Assembly: GCA_051278195.1 (NCBI GenBank)
Contig: JBNMQM010000012.1
Coordinates: 20,363-84,362, forward strand
DNA length: 64,000 nucleotides
Reading direction: 5' to 3'
Origin: JAHRVQ01 sp051278195
GTDB taxonomy: Bacteria > Pseudomonadota > Gammaproteobacteria > Pseudomonadales > Azotimanducaceae
Shown: positions 35,970 through 45,783 of the stretch, piece after piece
Numbering within the stretch: the stretch's first letter is position 1
How the letters are laid out: each line of letters opens with the position of its first letter
Program-made: the position numbers and the translations under genes
Notes under the pieces: generated by a model
The model's input: the letters and a program-made list of their open reading frames with translations, nothing else
Databases searched by the model: none
Told to the model about the DNA's origin: nothing

Positions 35970-38503
35970 GTGGCGAGGACCTAACAGGAAAGTCGAAGCT
36001 TGTTCGAAATGTGATTACCAGTTGGTTATCGTATCTCGTGTTTCTTGTTGCGGGCTTTGTTATGCCGCATCAAATCGATGGTCAACTCGGACCCGCTGAG
36101 CTTGGCTTGTGGGACTTTTGTTGGACGTTGGTCAATTATCTCTCGCTTTCGGCAATAGGTATTGGCTCCGCGCTGAATCGATATGTGGCGAAGTACCGTG
36201 CCGAACAGAATATTCCAGCCCTACAACAAGCTGTATCAACGGTTATTTGTATTCAAATTGGACTGTCGATTTTGGTGGTTCTGTTTGCTGCGATTGGCAG
36301 TTGGTACATTCCTATTCATTTCGTAGATGCAGAGATTGCCGCAAAGACAAACTTGTCTGCTGTGATTGCATGGTTAGGCTTGGCACTTGCTTTTCAATTT
36401 CTATTCGACACCTCGCGAGGGATCGTCACTGGCGTACATCGCTGGGACTATTTTAATGCTCTGAATGCGAGCTGCTACCTGGTCGCTGTTATTGGCATGT
36501 TGTCTGCGCTCTATTTGGGGTATGGCATCGACGTGCTGGCGATGATCTACGCCATCATGCAACTTGTTCAAGGAATCTTTCGTTCAGTGCTGGCCCGGAT
36601 TCTTTGCCCAGAGGCAGTGTTTAACATCAAGTTGGTAGATCGCAAATTCGGGCTTGAAATTGCGTCTTTCGGATTAAAATCCATCGTGATTAGTATTACT
36701 GGTTTATTGGCCATTCAGACGACCAATATCCTCCTAATGTATAAGTTGGGTCCAGTTGCACTTGCCGTCTTTACCCGTCCAATCGCGCTTGTTAGGCATA
36801 TTGAGAACTTCCTATCTAGGTTCACTTTCATATTGACACCCATAGCAGGCACTATCGAGTCGCTTGAGGGTCGCCAAAAACTGAAGGACTTTGTCGTCGA
36901 CAGTGCTAAATATGGGCTGGCTTTTAGCCTGCCAGCTGTCGTTTTATTTGCCGTATTTGGTCATCATATTATTGAACTCTGGATGGGAGCGTCCTACGTC
37001 GAGGAATATCTAGTGGCGATTCTCGCGTTAGGCTTTCTATTACCTATGTCTCAATCTGCGATTTCGCGCGTCCTTATAGGAATTGATGAGCATGGCCCTG
37101 CTGCATTGCTGTCGATTGTGTCGCTTACTATATTCTATCCAGTCGTTTGGCTTTTACTTAAACCAACAACCACCCAAGATTTTGCACTACTCGCAGTCGT
37201 TCCATTGAGTTTGGTGAATGGTGTAATCGTCCCAATTTATGCCTGTCGTCGCATAGGACTGAGTGTCTTTGAATACGTATCGCGGGCTTTTACAAAAGTT
37301 CTAGCGATCGGTATTCCATTGAGTGTGTCACTGGCAATTTTGGCAGAGATGTATTCAGCCGGTTGGTTGCTCAGTATTTTTCTGGGTGCGATTTATCTCC
37401 TGGCGATTTCTGCCCTCTACTATAAGTTTATTCTTCCGGTAACCTACCAAAGACAGTTAGTTGGTTTTGTACGCCATTGGGTTCTGACCGTAGTGAGTAT
37501 TTCAGGGGTTGACCGAGCGCTATTGCGGGCTTATAGCAATCATATTCCCATTCTGAAGCTACATGGAGTCATTGACGAATCGGATACAGGGCGTTGGCAA
37601 CCAACATGGGATCGCCATACGGCAAAGCAACTAGATCAAGTGCTTGCTGAATTGGACAAGCGCTTCAACTTCATTAGTCTTGATGAAGCTGTGGACATGT
37701 TGCGAGGTATTCGTTCGATGCAACGCCACTGTATGGTGATTACTTTTGACGATGGCTATAAAAACAATATCGATATCGCGCTGCCGATTCTGAAAAAATA
37801 CGATTGCCCCTTTAATTTGTTTGTGAGCACACGATTCGTTAGCGAGAGGCAGCCTTTTTGGATTGATCGACTTGACTATGCGCTACAGCAATCAACCGAG
37901 GCAGATGCAAAGTTTCAATCTGATCACATTGATTTTCAGTTCGAGCTTGGAACTCGAGAAAAATTAGCGGAATCCTACAAAAACTTCCGACGACAGTCGG
38001 CAACAGAATATGAAGATGATTATTTACGTAACGAGTTGATATCTGAGTTTGCGACTCGACTTGAAGAAAGTTCAGGTAAGCGCTTACAGGATGAATTTGA
38101 GAGTGATGTATGGAGCCAAACCGTTCTAGTGTCCGACCTGCAAGGAATGGGCGATCGTGACTGCATCGGTGCTCATACCGTAAACCATGTGCGTCTCGAG
38201 GGTATCAATACAAAGCAAATAGACTATGAGTTGGCAGAATCAAAGCAAACGATCGAAGAGTGGACAAAAAAGTCATGCGTCCACTTTTGCTATCCCGAGG
38301 GAGAATACGCAGCCAAACATATTGAGCATGTTAAGGCTGCCGGATACCTGTCAGCTTGTACCAGCAATGTCGGCGTTAACAAACAGGGAGACGATGAATT
38401 TCAACTTAAGAGAATTCCTTTTCCCGTCGGTATTACTGGCAAAGAAGTGCGGTATCACTTACTGAGAAATATTTTACTGAAACCTGGATCGTTGTTTGTT
38501 TAG
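35966..38503 (+). CDS. Fusion of Wzx-type oligosaccharide flippase and NodB polysaccharide deacetylase
   Basis: This single 845-codon frame starts at a GTG overlapping the previous stop. Residues about 1-490 form a MATE/Wzx-like flippase with 12-14 transmembrane helices (KLVRNVITSWLSYLVFLVAG to ALYYKFILPV). Residues about 515-845 form a NodB deacetylase: ILKLHGVID, catalytic Asp595-Asp596 in ITFDDGYKNN, zinc-binding His737-x3-His741 (HTVNH) and FCYPEGEY. It is the only Wzx candidate here and so presumably flips the lipid-linked repeat. The fused domain could deacetylate the repeat on either side of the membrane, depending on topology. A missed stop or frameshift is not evident. The fusion is unusual in my experience. 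Confidence 0.87.
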   Translation: MSGEDLTGKSKLVRNVITSWLSYLVFLVAGFVMPHQIDGQLGPAELGLWDFCWTLVNYLSLSAIGIGSALNRYVAKYRAEQNIPALQQAVSTVICIQIGLSILVVLFAAIGSWYIPIHFVDAEIAAKTNLSAVIAWLGLALAFQFLFDTSRGIVTGVHRWDYFNALNASCYLVAVIGMLSALYLGYGIDVLAMIYAIMQLVQGIFRSVLARILCPEAVFNIKLVDRKFGLEIASFGLKSIVISITGLLAIQTTNILLMYKLGPVALAVFTRPIALVRHIENFLSRFTFILTPIAGTIESLEGRQKLKDFVVDSAKYGLAFSLPAVVLFAVFGHHIIELWMGASYVEEYLVAILALGFLLPMSQSAISRVLIGIDEHGPAALLSIVSLTIFYPVVWLLLKPTTTQDFALLAVVPLSLVNGVIVPIYACRRIGLSVFEYVSRAFTKVLAIGIPLSVSLAILAEMYSAGWLLSIFLGAIYLLAISALYYKFILPVTYQRQLVGFVRHWVLTVVSISGVDRALLRAYSNHIPILKLHGVIDESDTGRWQPTWDRHTAKQLDQVLAELDKRFNFISLDEAVDMLRGIRSMQRHCMVITFDDGYKNNIDIALPILKKYDCPFNLFVSTRFVSERQPFWIDRLDYALQQSTEADAKFQSDHIDFQFELGTREKLAESYKNFRRQSATEYEDDYLRNELISEFATRLEESSGKRLQDEFESDVWSQTVLVSDLQGMGDRDCIGAHTVNHVRLEGINTKQIDYELAESKQTIEEWTKKSCVHFCYPEGEYAAKHIEHVKAAGYLSACTSNVGVNKQGDDEFQLKRIPFPVGITGKEVRYHLLRNILLKPGSLFV

Positions 38504-38509
38504 TCAGCC

Positions 38510-39718
38510 CTAGCCTTCAAAGGCTGCAATGAACGAGGGGATAACGGCATCGGTAGTGAAGTTCTTAAGATAGTACTGCTGGCACTCGGCGCTCAAGCTC
38601 TTGTATTCGTCGGGTTCAGCTATCAGACCTGATAGTTCTCTTGAGAAGCTCTCGGCCGTGTCGCAAACACGCCCGAGGTTGTATTGGGCGACGATCCCAT
38701 CCGGATCAAATGTCGTGATCACTGGCTTGCCGTAACTCCACGCCTCCATAAAGGTTGCTGGGAACCCTTCAAGTTCTGAGGTGCATGCCAAAATAGAACA
38801 ACTTTGATACAAAGACTGCAGTTTACTCTCACTGGCTTTACCGTGTACCTTAATGTTTTCCGCCTGGCGAGCACGCTCGGATACGGATCGGCTGTATGTT
38901 GAATCGTTGTTGTCAGCACCCACAACGTGAAATTGAATGCTCGGATGTAGATCTGCAACATCAATCAACATTTCAAGACGTTTGCCCGGTACCGGACGGC
39001 CCACCCAGAGAATTTCGATTTCCTGCGGCTCGTCTGTCGCTTTAGTAAGAGCGGCAGGTGCGAGCTGTATATGTGGCATCGGAATCGTCACTGAAGCCAA
39101 TGCAAAATGATCTTGCAGCATGGCCTTCTGTGACAAAGTTTGGGAGATTCTCTCATTGGCGAACTTGAGGCCCCATTTGTAGAGGTTTGCTTCAATAGCG
39201 CTGTACACAAGTGGCGTGGAGGTCATGCAGTCGCTGTCGCTGGCCACACAGTAGACCATCCTTTTTCGTAAGAATAGGCGAGCAACTAGGCAGGTCATTG
39301 CAGTCTCAATTCCTGCACCCATTTGTGTATAGACAGGTGCGTTAATTTTTTTCAGTACTGAATAAAGGCGGGTCAGACGAGGGTGAATGTTCCTAATGCC
39401 ACGAATACCATCTTGTTCGTTAAATACCGGATAAATGGTGATGCCTTGATGAGTAAATGGCTCGGTGTCCGCGCCGTAGGTCACGAACGCAACGTTCATA
39501 CCGTGCTCTGATAATCCTCTCGCAAGTGAAACCAGCATTTTTTCAATGCCACCGAGGTATTTGGGCTTTTCAACATCGAGGAGTAGATCGCGGCATTTTA
39601 AACCGACGATACAAATGTCATGGGGCTGTGTATTCAATTGCATCGAGCTGGACCAGATTTGGCGAATGAAAGTTTGGCAATTGTTTCGCGCGAGAAAGTA
39701 TCGTGCCGTTCTGGTCAT
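38510..39718 (-). CDS. GT4-family glycosyltransferase
   Basis: The GT-B fold is clear. The N-terminal half has KPKYLGGIEKMLVSLARGLSEHG (acceptor side). The C-terminal half has EILWVGRPVPGKRLEMLIDV, VHGKASESKLQSLYQ and SELEGFPATFMEAWSYGKPV, the donor-binding Glu region. The first 25 residues are atypical, and the ATG at 39643 (MQLNTQP) is a credible alternative start. It is convergent with the flippase fusion gene (6-base gap) and divergent from the deacetylase-like gene. Confidence 0.88.
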   Translation of the reverse strand: MTRTARYFLARNNCQTFIRQIWSSSMQLNTQPHDICIVGLKCRDLLLDVEKPKYLGGIEKMLVSLARGLSEHGMNVAFVTYGADTEPFTHQGITIYPVFNEQDGIRGIRNIHPRLTRLYSVLKKINAPVYTQMGAGIETAMTCLVARLFLRKRMVYCVASDSDCMTSTPLVYSAIEANLYKWGLKFANERISQTLSQKAMLQDHFALASVTIPMPHIQLAPAALTKATDEPQEIEILWVGRPVPGKRLEMLIDVADLHPSIQFHVVGADNNDSTYSRSVSERARQAENIKVHGKASESKLQSLYQSCSILACTSELEGFPATFMEAWSYGKPVITTFDPDGIVAQYNLGRVCDTAESFSRELSGLIAEPDEYKSLSAECQQYYLKNFTTDAVIPSFIAAFEG

Positions 39719-39765
39719 GAGTATACTGCAATTTTTGATCTACAGACGAAGGTCTTGGGGTAAAA

Positions 39766-40767
39766 TTGAGACTGATCATAGGGCTAGACTACGAACTCTT
39801 TTTTGGTAGGTCGACGGGATCGATTGAGCATTGCCTAATCGAACCAATGACTGCGTTAATGAAGGTGCTTGATAAATATGGTGTTCGAGTAACGTTGTTT
39901 GTTGACAGCGGATATCTTGTAAAGCTTCAAGAGACGGGGCAGCAAAAAGAACTTTCGATCATTCAGTCGCAGCTGAATCTACTCGCTAAGCGAGGCCATG
40001 ATCTCCAGCTACACATCCACCCTCATTGGGAAGATTCGCATTTCACCGATAACGGTTGGGATCTCGACACAACTCGATATCGACTGCACAATTTTCCTGC
40101 CGACCAAAAAAACGAAATAGTATCCCGGTACAAAGCTGCTTTAACACATTGCGCCGAAAATGAGGTTTTTGCCTACCGTGCTGGCGGCTGGTGTTTACAG
40201 CCGTTTACAGAAATTGCAGATGCCTTGCAGTCGAACGGTATATGGTTGGATAGTACAGTCTTTAAAAATGGTATTTCGACGAACCCGAACAGATCTTTTA
40301 ATTTTTCTGATTTACCTGAAAAACCATTCTGGCGTTTTTCGGACGATCCGACGGTGGAGGATAGCGCTGGTGATTTCGTAGAGTTGCCCATTGGCTCGAT
40401 CAGGGTTGGGCCAAGTTTCTTTTGGCACTTGGCGATCCGTAGAAAACTGATGAGTTCGAGCCTCACAAACTATGGCGATGGCCAAGCCCTGGCAAATACC
40501 GGTTCCTACTATTTGACGCGGTTAACCACTCGCTCATATGCACCTGTGGCGATTGATGGTTTGAAGGCCGGTTTGCTTGAGAAGGCTTACCGACAACAAT
40601 TGTCGAACAATCAAAACGGCATCTTGAATGTGATGGGGCACCCAAAGTCTTTGACCCCATATTCTATTGACCAGTTGGATAAATTCTTGAGTCGCCATGA
40701 GGTAGAATCAGTCACTTGTCAGGATTTTGCCGACCAAAAACTAGCTGGAAAGACCGATAATGAATAA
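39766..40767 (+). CDS. Polysaccharide deacetylase-like protein
   Basis: The frame starts at TTG, five bases after GGGG. It opens RLIIGLDYELFFG and has the NodB-like sequence VTLFVDSGYLVKL, then the metal-site-like segment GHDLQLHIHPHWED and later FAYRAGGWCLQPF. The 333 residues have no signal peptide, so it is probably cytoplasmic or works on lipid-linked intermediates. It is unlike the NodB domain of the flippase fusion, so two different deacetylation-type activities are possible. It overlaps the methyltransferase gene by 8 bases. Confidence 0.84.
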   Translation: MRLIIGLDYELFFGRSTGSIEHCLIEPMTALMKVLDKYGVRVTLFVDSGYLVKLQETGQQKELSIIQSQLNLLAKRGHDLQLHIHPHWEDSHFTDNGWDLDTTRYRLHNFPADQKNEIVSRYKAALTHCAENEVFAYRAGGWCLQPFTEIADALQSNGIWLDSTVFKNGISTNPNRSFNFSDLPEKPFWRFSDDPTVEDSAGDFVELPIGSIRVGPSFFWHLAIRRKLMSSSLTNYGDGQALANTGSYYLTRLTTRSYAPVAIDGLKAGLLEKAYRQQLSNNQNGILNVMGHPKSLTPYSIDQLDKFLSRHEVESVTCQDFADQKLAGKTDNE

Positions 40768-41443
40768 CAACAATAATCCACTGGATCACTTTAACGAGAG
40801 ATCTGTAGGCTGGAACGACCTATACGCGAGGCCGCAGTTTCGGGATCGCCTGAACCTCTTTTCGACCAAGTTGCGCCAATATGTCCCATCCGGAGAGATT
40901 CTGGATTATGGCTGTGGCGGTGGCATCATCGCTTGTGAAATCGCGGGGGCAGATCATAAGGTGACAGGCGTGGATGGTGCTGAAGGTATGGTCGCAGAAG
41001 CGACTCGACTTGCGGCAGATCGGCAGCTTGAAAATGTTTCGTTTCAACACATCGATCCCGATGGTTGGCGCTGTAGCGGACAGTATCAAGCCATCGTGTG
41101 CTCGAGCGTTCTCGAGTATGTTGAGCAAGATGAGGGATTGCTCGCAACCTTGAGTGAAGGGCTAGTGGAGTCTGGTTATCTATTGATTTCTATACCGACT
41201 AAGCCAAGTCTATTGGGCTTTGTTGAAGATATGTTGTTGTCGACGGTGAGAAAACGCAGCGATACCACATTCGCGAATCGTCGTTATAGGCTGGTTGATT
41301 TTGAACAGATGCTCAACCGGTGTGGTTTACAAATGTGTGAAACAACCAGTTTTGAGTTCCCTATTTTTGGTCGATTTGGTGTTGTCTGCTCTAGAATTCC
41401 TTGGCTTGGTTTAATGACTCTAGTTGTTGCAAGAAAAATCTGA
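40760..41443 (+). CDS. SAM-dependent methyltransferase (class I)
   Basis: The SAM-binding motif I is ILDYGCGGGIIACEIA, followed by the acidic post-I motif VTGVDGAEGMV, and motif IV is AIVCSSVLEYVEQ. The 227-residue length is typical of Methyltransf_11/25 proteins that methylate sugars or small molecules. Overlap with the deacetylase-like gene suggests that the two act on the same sugar. Confidence 0.9.
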   Translation: MNNNNNPLDHFNERSVGWNDLYARPQFRDRLNLFSTKLRQYVPSGEILDYGCGGGIIACEIAGADHKVTGVDGAEGMVAEATRLAADRQLENVSFQHIDPDGWRCSGQYQAIVCSSVLEYVEQDEGLLATLSEGLVESGYLLISIPTKPSLLGFVEDMLLSTVRKRSDTTFANRRYRLVDFEQMLNRCGLQMCETTSFEFPIFGRFGVVCSRIPWLGLMTLVVARKI

Positions 41444-41448
41444 AGGGC

Positions 41449-43407
41449 TTAGGCCCAACTGAGTTCCGTCGTCAAAGTGGTATTGCCGGTGACCGTCCCT
41501 TCAATTTTTAGGACTGTCGTTGTGACTTTCTGATGATAACCTGGGCTATACCAGCCGAGGCCCGGTGTCTCGTTAGCCTCAGCCCCTCGAAGTATTGAGA
41601 TTTTCTGGTCCGACCTTAGCTGAATCCGGTCTTGGCCAGATACCAGAACGATCACATTATCCGATTGTGGTTGCACTATAACGTCCGGGTGACAGTGGAA
41701 GTGAATCGCGAAGAGATGATTTGATTCACAGTCCAATCGGTCACGGATAGACAGTTTCTGCTCTGGTTTCTCTAGCGTTAATGTCCGGGTGTGAGTGACT
41801 GGGTCCGAGAGTCTCTCGTAACCGTTATGCGACGCCGTGATGAGCGTTTTTTGATCCGTGTCTTCCCAGGTAGCGAGCGTGCAACTCGCGTGCTGGCCCC
41901 ACATAAATGCGCCTTGCATATCAGATTGATCGAGCCCGTCAATTTCTACTGTGTTATGTGCCCGCGTACTCCGAAAATAGTTTCTCCACTCGGGGAATGA
42001 AAAATAGTCATAGGTCCCGGCATCAATAAAAATGTCTCTGTTGTTGAGCCTTAGAGTAAGGCTGAGCGCATCTGCATGGCCGTGTGCCGCGATGCTTTCG
42101 TATCCGAGATCTGCTGCATCCAGAAAAACGGCCACGTGTGCATTGTGTTGATTGGACTGCAATAAGTGATAGCCAGATTCTGGAAAACTTTGAGACCGAA
42201 CGACGCTAGTACTTTTGCTGGGCGCGGTGCTTCTTTCAGGTAGAAGCCAAAAACATGTTTGTGACGGCGGCACTTTTGCATCAGCATTTGATACTTCAAA
42301 TATTCTATTCTCTAGATCTCGCAGCATAGCTGTATCGCCGCAGTCTTCCCCTAGATCTAAGACATAGCCGTCATCTCGGTCTCCGAAAAAAGGTAGAGTC
42401 CCGCCGGCTAAGGATACAGCCGAAACAAACTGGAACATTTTCTCGAGTCGCTGCCAGAATTTTTCTGAGAACCCAAAACTATACCAATTACCGACGAGCC
42501 CACAGGTGACAAAGAATTGAATAACGAATAGCTGATACCCCAGTGCATGCTCACGGGTGCAACCGTCTGAATAACTTTGGCTGAGTATCTCTTGTTCTAA
42601 TATTTTTTGGCTCGCCTGCCTCCATTCCACTGACTCCTCGAATTGATCGAAGTAGCAAGATGCGACGAAGACGCCCGCGGCTTCGCCAATGAGGTGATTG
42701 TTAGCTGAGGACCCTTGCGAAAACTTTCGAGTAATATCGCGACACTGCTGGTAGACCGCATCTAGGATGGCTTTTTTGCGGTCCTCGGTTAATGCACCGC
42801 TGGTCTTGAGTAGCTCAAGTGTCCAGACCCAGTTAATGAGTCGAATGCCAAGCTCCAATGGGCTTCGCCAATTCATACCTCGACCGTACGGATTGCTAAC
42901 AATCCAGTCATCAAGCTGCTTTGCTGCAGCTTCGGCATATTTCTCGTCTTTCGTCACAAAAAAAGCTCTGGAGAGGACAACCAAATGGTGGTGTCTGTTC
43001 GGCTCCCAAACTTCTTTGCAATCGCCAAAGTTATTGAAGTCACGATAGTTTACAAACTGGATAAGATTCAGAGGTCCTTCAATTTCCGCCGCATGGTCAG
43101 TGCGCCACTTGGGAGGGTTTCCAACGAATTTCTTAATGTGAGAAAAATAGGTTAGCTCGCCTTGCAGGATACTGTTGGCTTGGCTCATTAATGATGCTTT
43201 CCAGTGATCGGGAAGCTCTGAATCCTGCAGTGGAATGTAAAATTTCTCGGTGCTGCTTGGCCAGGCGTTCTGAGGTGCCTCAGGCACCATGCCGAATAAG
43301 ACTCGGATGGACTCAGCGATATCGGCGAGGAGCATTCTAATTCGCCAAGCGATTTCGCCTGCAGACATCATTTGAAGCCGATTGATGTACCAGAATATTT
43401 TTGCCAT
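41449..43407 (-). CDS. Heparinase II/III-family polysaccharide lyase-like protein
   Basis: The 652-residue protein has an N-terminal alpha-helical toroid (KIFWYINRLQMMSAGEIAWRI, PYGRGMNWRSPLELGIRLINW, SSANNHLIGEAAGVF). A C-terminal beta-sandwich follows with the conserved His/Tyr region YESIAAHGHADALSLTLRL, DAGTYDYFSFPEWRNYFRST and AHNTVEIDGLDQSDM. The family cleaves uronate-containing polysaccharides by elimination and is frequent in exosortase-linked EPS loci, where it may trim or release the polymer. No clear signal peptide is visible, which is a known puzzle for this group. A glucuronan-like or amidated uronate substrate would fit the locus. Confidence 0.9.
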   Translation of the reverse strand: MAKIFWYINRLQMMSAGEIAWRIRMLLADIAESIRVLFGMVPEAPQNAWPSSTEKFYIPLQDSELPDHWKASLMSQANSILQGELTYFSHIKKFVGNPPKWRTDHAAEIEGPLNLIQFVNYRDFNNFGDCKEVWEPNRHHHLVVLSRAFFVTKDEKYAEAAAKQLDDWIVSNPYGRGMNWRSPLELGIRLINWVWTLELLKTSGALTEDRKKAILDAVYQQCRDITRKFSQGSSANNHLIGEAAGVFVASCYFDQFEESVEWRQASQKILEQEILSQSYSDGCTREHALGYQLFVIQFFVTCGLVGNWYSFGFSEKFWQRLEKMFQFVSAVSLAGGTLPFFGDRDDGYVLDLGEDCGDTAMLRDLENRIFEVSNADAKVPPSQTCFWLLPERSTAPSKSTSVVRSQSFPESGYHLLQSNQHNAHVAVFLDAADLGYESIAAHGHADALSLTLRLNNRDIFIDAGTYDYFSFPEWRNYFRSTRAHNTVEIDGLDQSDMQGAFMWGQHASCTLATWEDTDQKTLITASHNGYERLSDPVTHTRTLTLEKPEQKLSIRDRLDCESNHLFAIHFHCHPDVIVQPQSDNVIVLVSGQDRIQLRSDQKISILRGAEANETPGLGWYSPGYHQKVTTTVLKIEGTVTGNTTLTTELSWA

Positions 43408-43487
43408 CAGACAAGTCCTGAGTTTTATTACGATGAATGTCGCGAAATATTTATTGTAGCAATGATCACAATTTTAGATAAGCTACG

Positions 43488-44735
43488 TTGAGTAAGTTGG
43501 ATAGTGATGACGAAATGAGGATTGTACTTTTGCGCGTAATCTCGATAGTTGCATTGAGCTTTGTATACGGGATATCGATACTCGTCTCGATGGTGGGTGG
43601 AACCTTCAAGAGAAAACGCAAAACGGGTCGTATCATCGTAAATGGTACCTTCCATAACCCCAATTGGTTCTTTGCGCATATTAGTCCACTGGCAGCATCG
43701 GGCTATGGTGAAGTCATTCTGATCTGCGATGAACCCATCGCCGAACTACCCAATCTGACGTATGTTTGTCCTCCCGCTTGGCTAGGTCGTATTTTCAGTC
43801 GGGCTCTGGTGAAATTCATCTACACATTTTTTGTTGGATTGCGAAATCCTGCTGATGTCTTCGTTGGCTATCACATCTTCCCGTCGGCGGTAACTGCACT
43901 GGTTTGTGCGCGTCTGCTGGGGTCGCGAGCAGTCTATCAGGTCGCCGCCGGTGAGTTGGAACTACAAGGCGGTGGTTTTGGTGCGGAAAATAAGCTCTTG
44001 GTTGGGCTCAATCGAGCGAGTAAGTGGGTTGAGCTGCTTGCCCATAAGGTTGCCAATCAGTTTGACCTAATTGTTGTTCGTGGCAGCAAGGCCAAGCACT
44101 ATATTCAACAAATCGGATACAACGGGCACATCGAGGTTGTCACCGGAAGTGTAGTGGTAGATGCGTCTCTCATGCAGGAAAAACGGGACATTGACGTTTT
44201 GTTTGTCGGCAGGCTAACGGAGTACAAGCGCCCAGATAGATTCCTAAAAATCATCCAAAAAGTTGTCGTGTCTCAACCTGCTTGCAGGGTGTGTCTGGCC
44301 GGAGATGGTCCCGACAGAAATGAACTTGAGTTATTAGCTGAAAGTCTTGGCATCGCAAAAAATGTAGAGTTCTTGGGTCAGCGTTCCGATGTCCCAGAGT
44401 TAATGGGCAGAGCAAAGCTGTTTGCACTTTCCTCGCGCTGGGAAGGCGTCTCCATAGCAATGTTAGAAGCCATGTCGGTCGAGACTGTTCCGGTGGTCAC
44501 CGATGTCGGTGACATGCGTGATTTTGCGGAGTCAGGTGTCACAGGGTTCGTATTCGATGAAAATGACCTGGACGGTTTTGCCGAGGCAATTTCTACGTTG
44601 TTGAACGATGAATCCCAGAGGCGCCGTATCGGTAAGGCAGGGAGAGAATTGATATTGCAGCGCTGTGAGAGAGGTCGGCTCTCTCAGCGCTGGTGTTCAA
44701 TTTTTTCAGAGATAACGGCTAACGGGGTAACTTAA
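43488..44735 (+). CDS. GT4-family glycosyltransferase
   Basis: One N-terminal hydrophobic helix (about 12-33, VLLRVISIVALSFVYGISILVS) may tether the enzyme to the membrane. The GT-B halves follow, with VLFVGRLTEYKRPDRFLKII, VCLAGDGPDRNELELLAE, EFLGQRSDVPELMGRAK and SRWEGVSIAMLEAMSVE. The gene starts at TTG; the ATG at 43515 is an alternative. Its 3' end overlaps the convergent acyltransferase gene by 17 bases. It diverges from the heparinase-like gene. Confidence 0.9.
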   Translation: MSKLDSDDEMRIVLLRVISIVALSFVYGISILVSMVGGTFKRKRKTGRIIVNGTFHNPNWFFAHISPLAASGYGEVILICDEPIAELPNLTYVCPPAWLGRIFSRALVKFIYTFFVGLRNPADVFVGYHIFPSAVTALVCARLLGSRAVYQVAAGELELQGGGFGAENKLLVGLNRASKWVELLAHKVANQFDLIVVRGSKAKHYIQQIGYNGHIEVVTGSVVVDASLMQEKRDIDVLFVGRLTEYKRPDRFLKIIQKVVVSQPACRVCLAGDGPDRNELELLAESLGIAKNVEFLGQRSDVPELMGRAKLFALSSRWEGVSIAMLEAMSVETVPVVTDVGDMRDFAESGVTGFVFDENDLDGFAEAISTLLNDESQRRRIGKAGRELILQRCERGRLSQRWCSIFSEITANGVT

Positions 44736-45783
44736 GCCAATCGAATAGTGCTTCAGATTTCTTCTTGAAAAATGGATTCAGATTTTTTTCAGAAAGCTCG
44801 ACAATCAAATAAGAAAGCACGGTGATTAGCGCAATAGTCGCTGCGAGCAAGAGAAACGGCGGTATTGACTCATGAAAGATATTGAAAATAATGTATCCAA
44901 TGTTTTGATGCAGCAAATAAAGAGGATAGGTGAGCGCACCAAATTGTAACATCCATGGCATATTGAGTCGTTTTAGCTTGTTCAAGCCTATCAGTAATAA
45001 TGTCACATAGAAGGACGTTATAGCCCCTGCGACAAACCAGTTAGAGAACCCTGTGTGAAACGCGGCTTCTAACTTAATAACATAGAGATTTCCGTAGTAG
45101 ACCGAAAGACCATAACTGACGGCCAACAACAACGCCTTGGTGACGTCTATGCCATCTTTACGAATCAAGTAAAATAACGATCCAGCAATAAAGTAGTGTG
45201 ACCATTCAGGGAAGAAAAAGAATCCCAGATACGGAATGTGCACAGGTGAAAAAGTCAGCACAAGGCTGATCAAAAGCCAAGCTGAAAGCAATTGGACGAC
45301 GCGACCTATCCAGCCGAGTATTAGAGCGATAAAGATCAGAAAGTAAAATTTCAGCTCGACTAACAGGCTCCAATATACGCTATCGAGGTACGGCACACCC
45401 ACATAGCTACCCACCAAGAAAAGATTCAAGAACCAGGTTTTCAGCTCCACTAAAAACGGTGCTTCGCCGTAAAAATACATGGTGAGGCCAGTTATTAGGA
45501 TCGATACCCAGAGGACGGGATAGATCCTGACAAACCGCGAAATTATAAATTTACCCCAATTGCCATGCCCTGCGCTCATCAGTATGACGAAGCCGCTGAT
45601 CATGAAAAATAGATCGACGCCAAGATAGCCATACCGGGTCAATTCTCCGACCAGATTGAACTGCATCGGGTTTAGACCATCCGCTGCATTGCCACGGAAA
45701 GTATAGTGATAGAGCACGACGACAATCGCTGCCAAAAACCTAAGTCCGTCAACGTCATAAAAGCGATCTCTAGGCTTCGACAT
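44719..45783 (-). CDS. Acyltransferase family 3 (OafA-like) membrane protein, second copy
   Basis: The opening DVDGLRFLAAIVVVLYHYTFRG contains the catalytic His. RYGYLGVDLFFMISGFVIL and ISRFVRIYPVLWVS follow, with about ten helices and YPLYLLHQNIGYII near the end. The 354 residues are full length. It differs clearly from the copy at 34 kb, so two distinct acylations are likely. It overlaps the 3' end of the SGNH hydrolase gene by 14 bases, suggesting a coupled acylation and de-acylation or transfer pair. Confidence 0.92.
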   Translation of the reverse strand: MSKPRDRFYDVDGLRFLAAIVVVLYHYTFRGNAADGLNPMQFNLVGELTRYGYLGVDLFFMISGFVILMSAGHGNWGKFIISRFVRIYPVLWVSILITGLTMYFYGEAPFLVELKTWFLNLFLVGSYVGVPYLDSVYWSLLVELKFYFLIFIALILGWIGRVVQLLSAWLLISLVLTFSPVHIPYLGFFFFPEWSHYFIAGSLFYLIRKDGIDVTKALLLAVSYGLSVYYGNLYVIKLEAAFHTGFSNWFVAGAITSFYVTLLLIGLNKLKRLNMPWMLQFGALTYPLYLLHQNIGYIIFNIFHESIPPFLLLAATIALITVLSYLIVELSEKNLNPFFKKKSEALFDWLKLPR

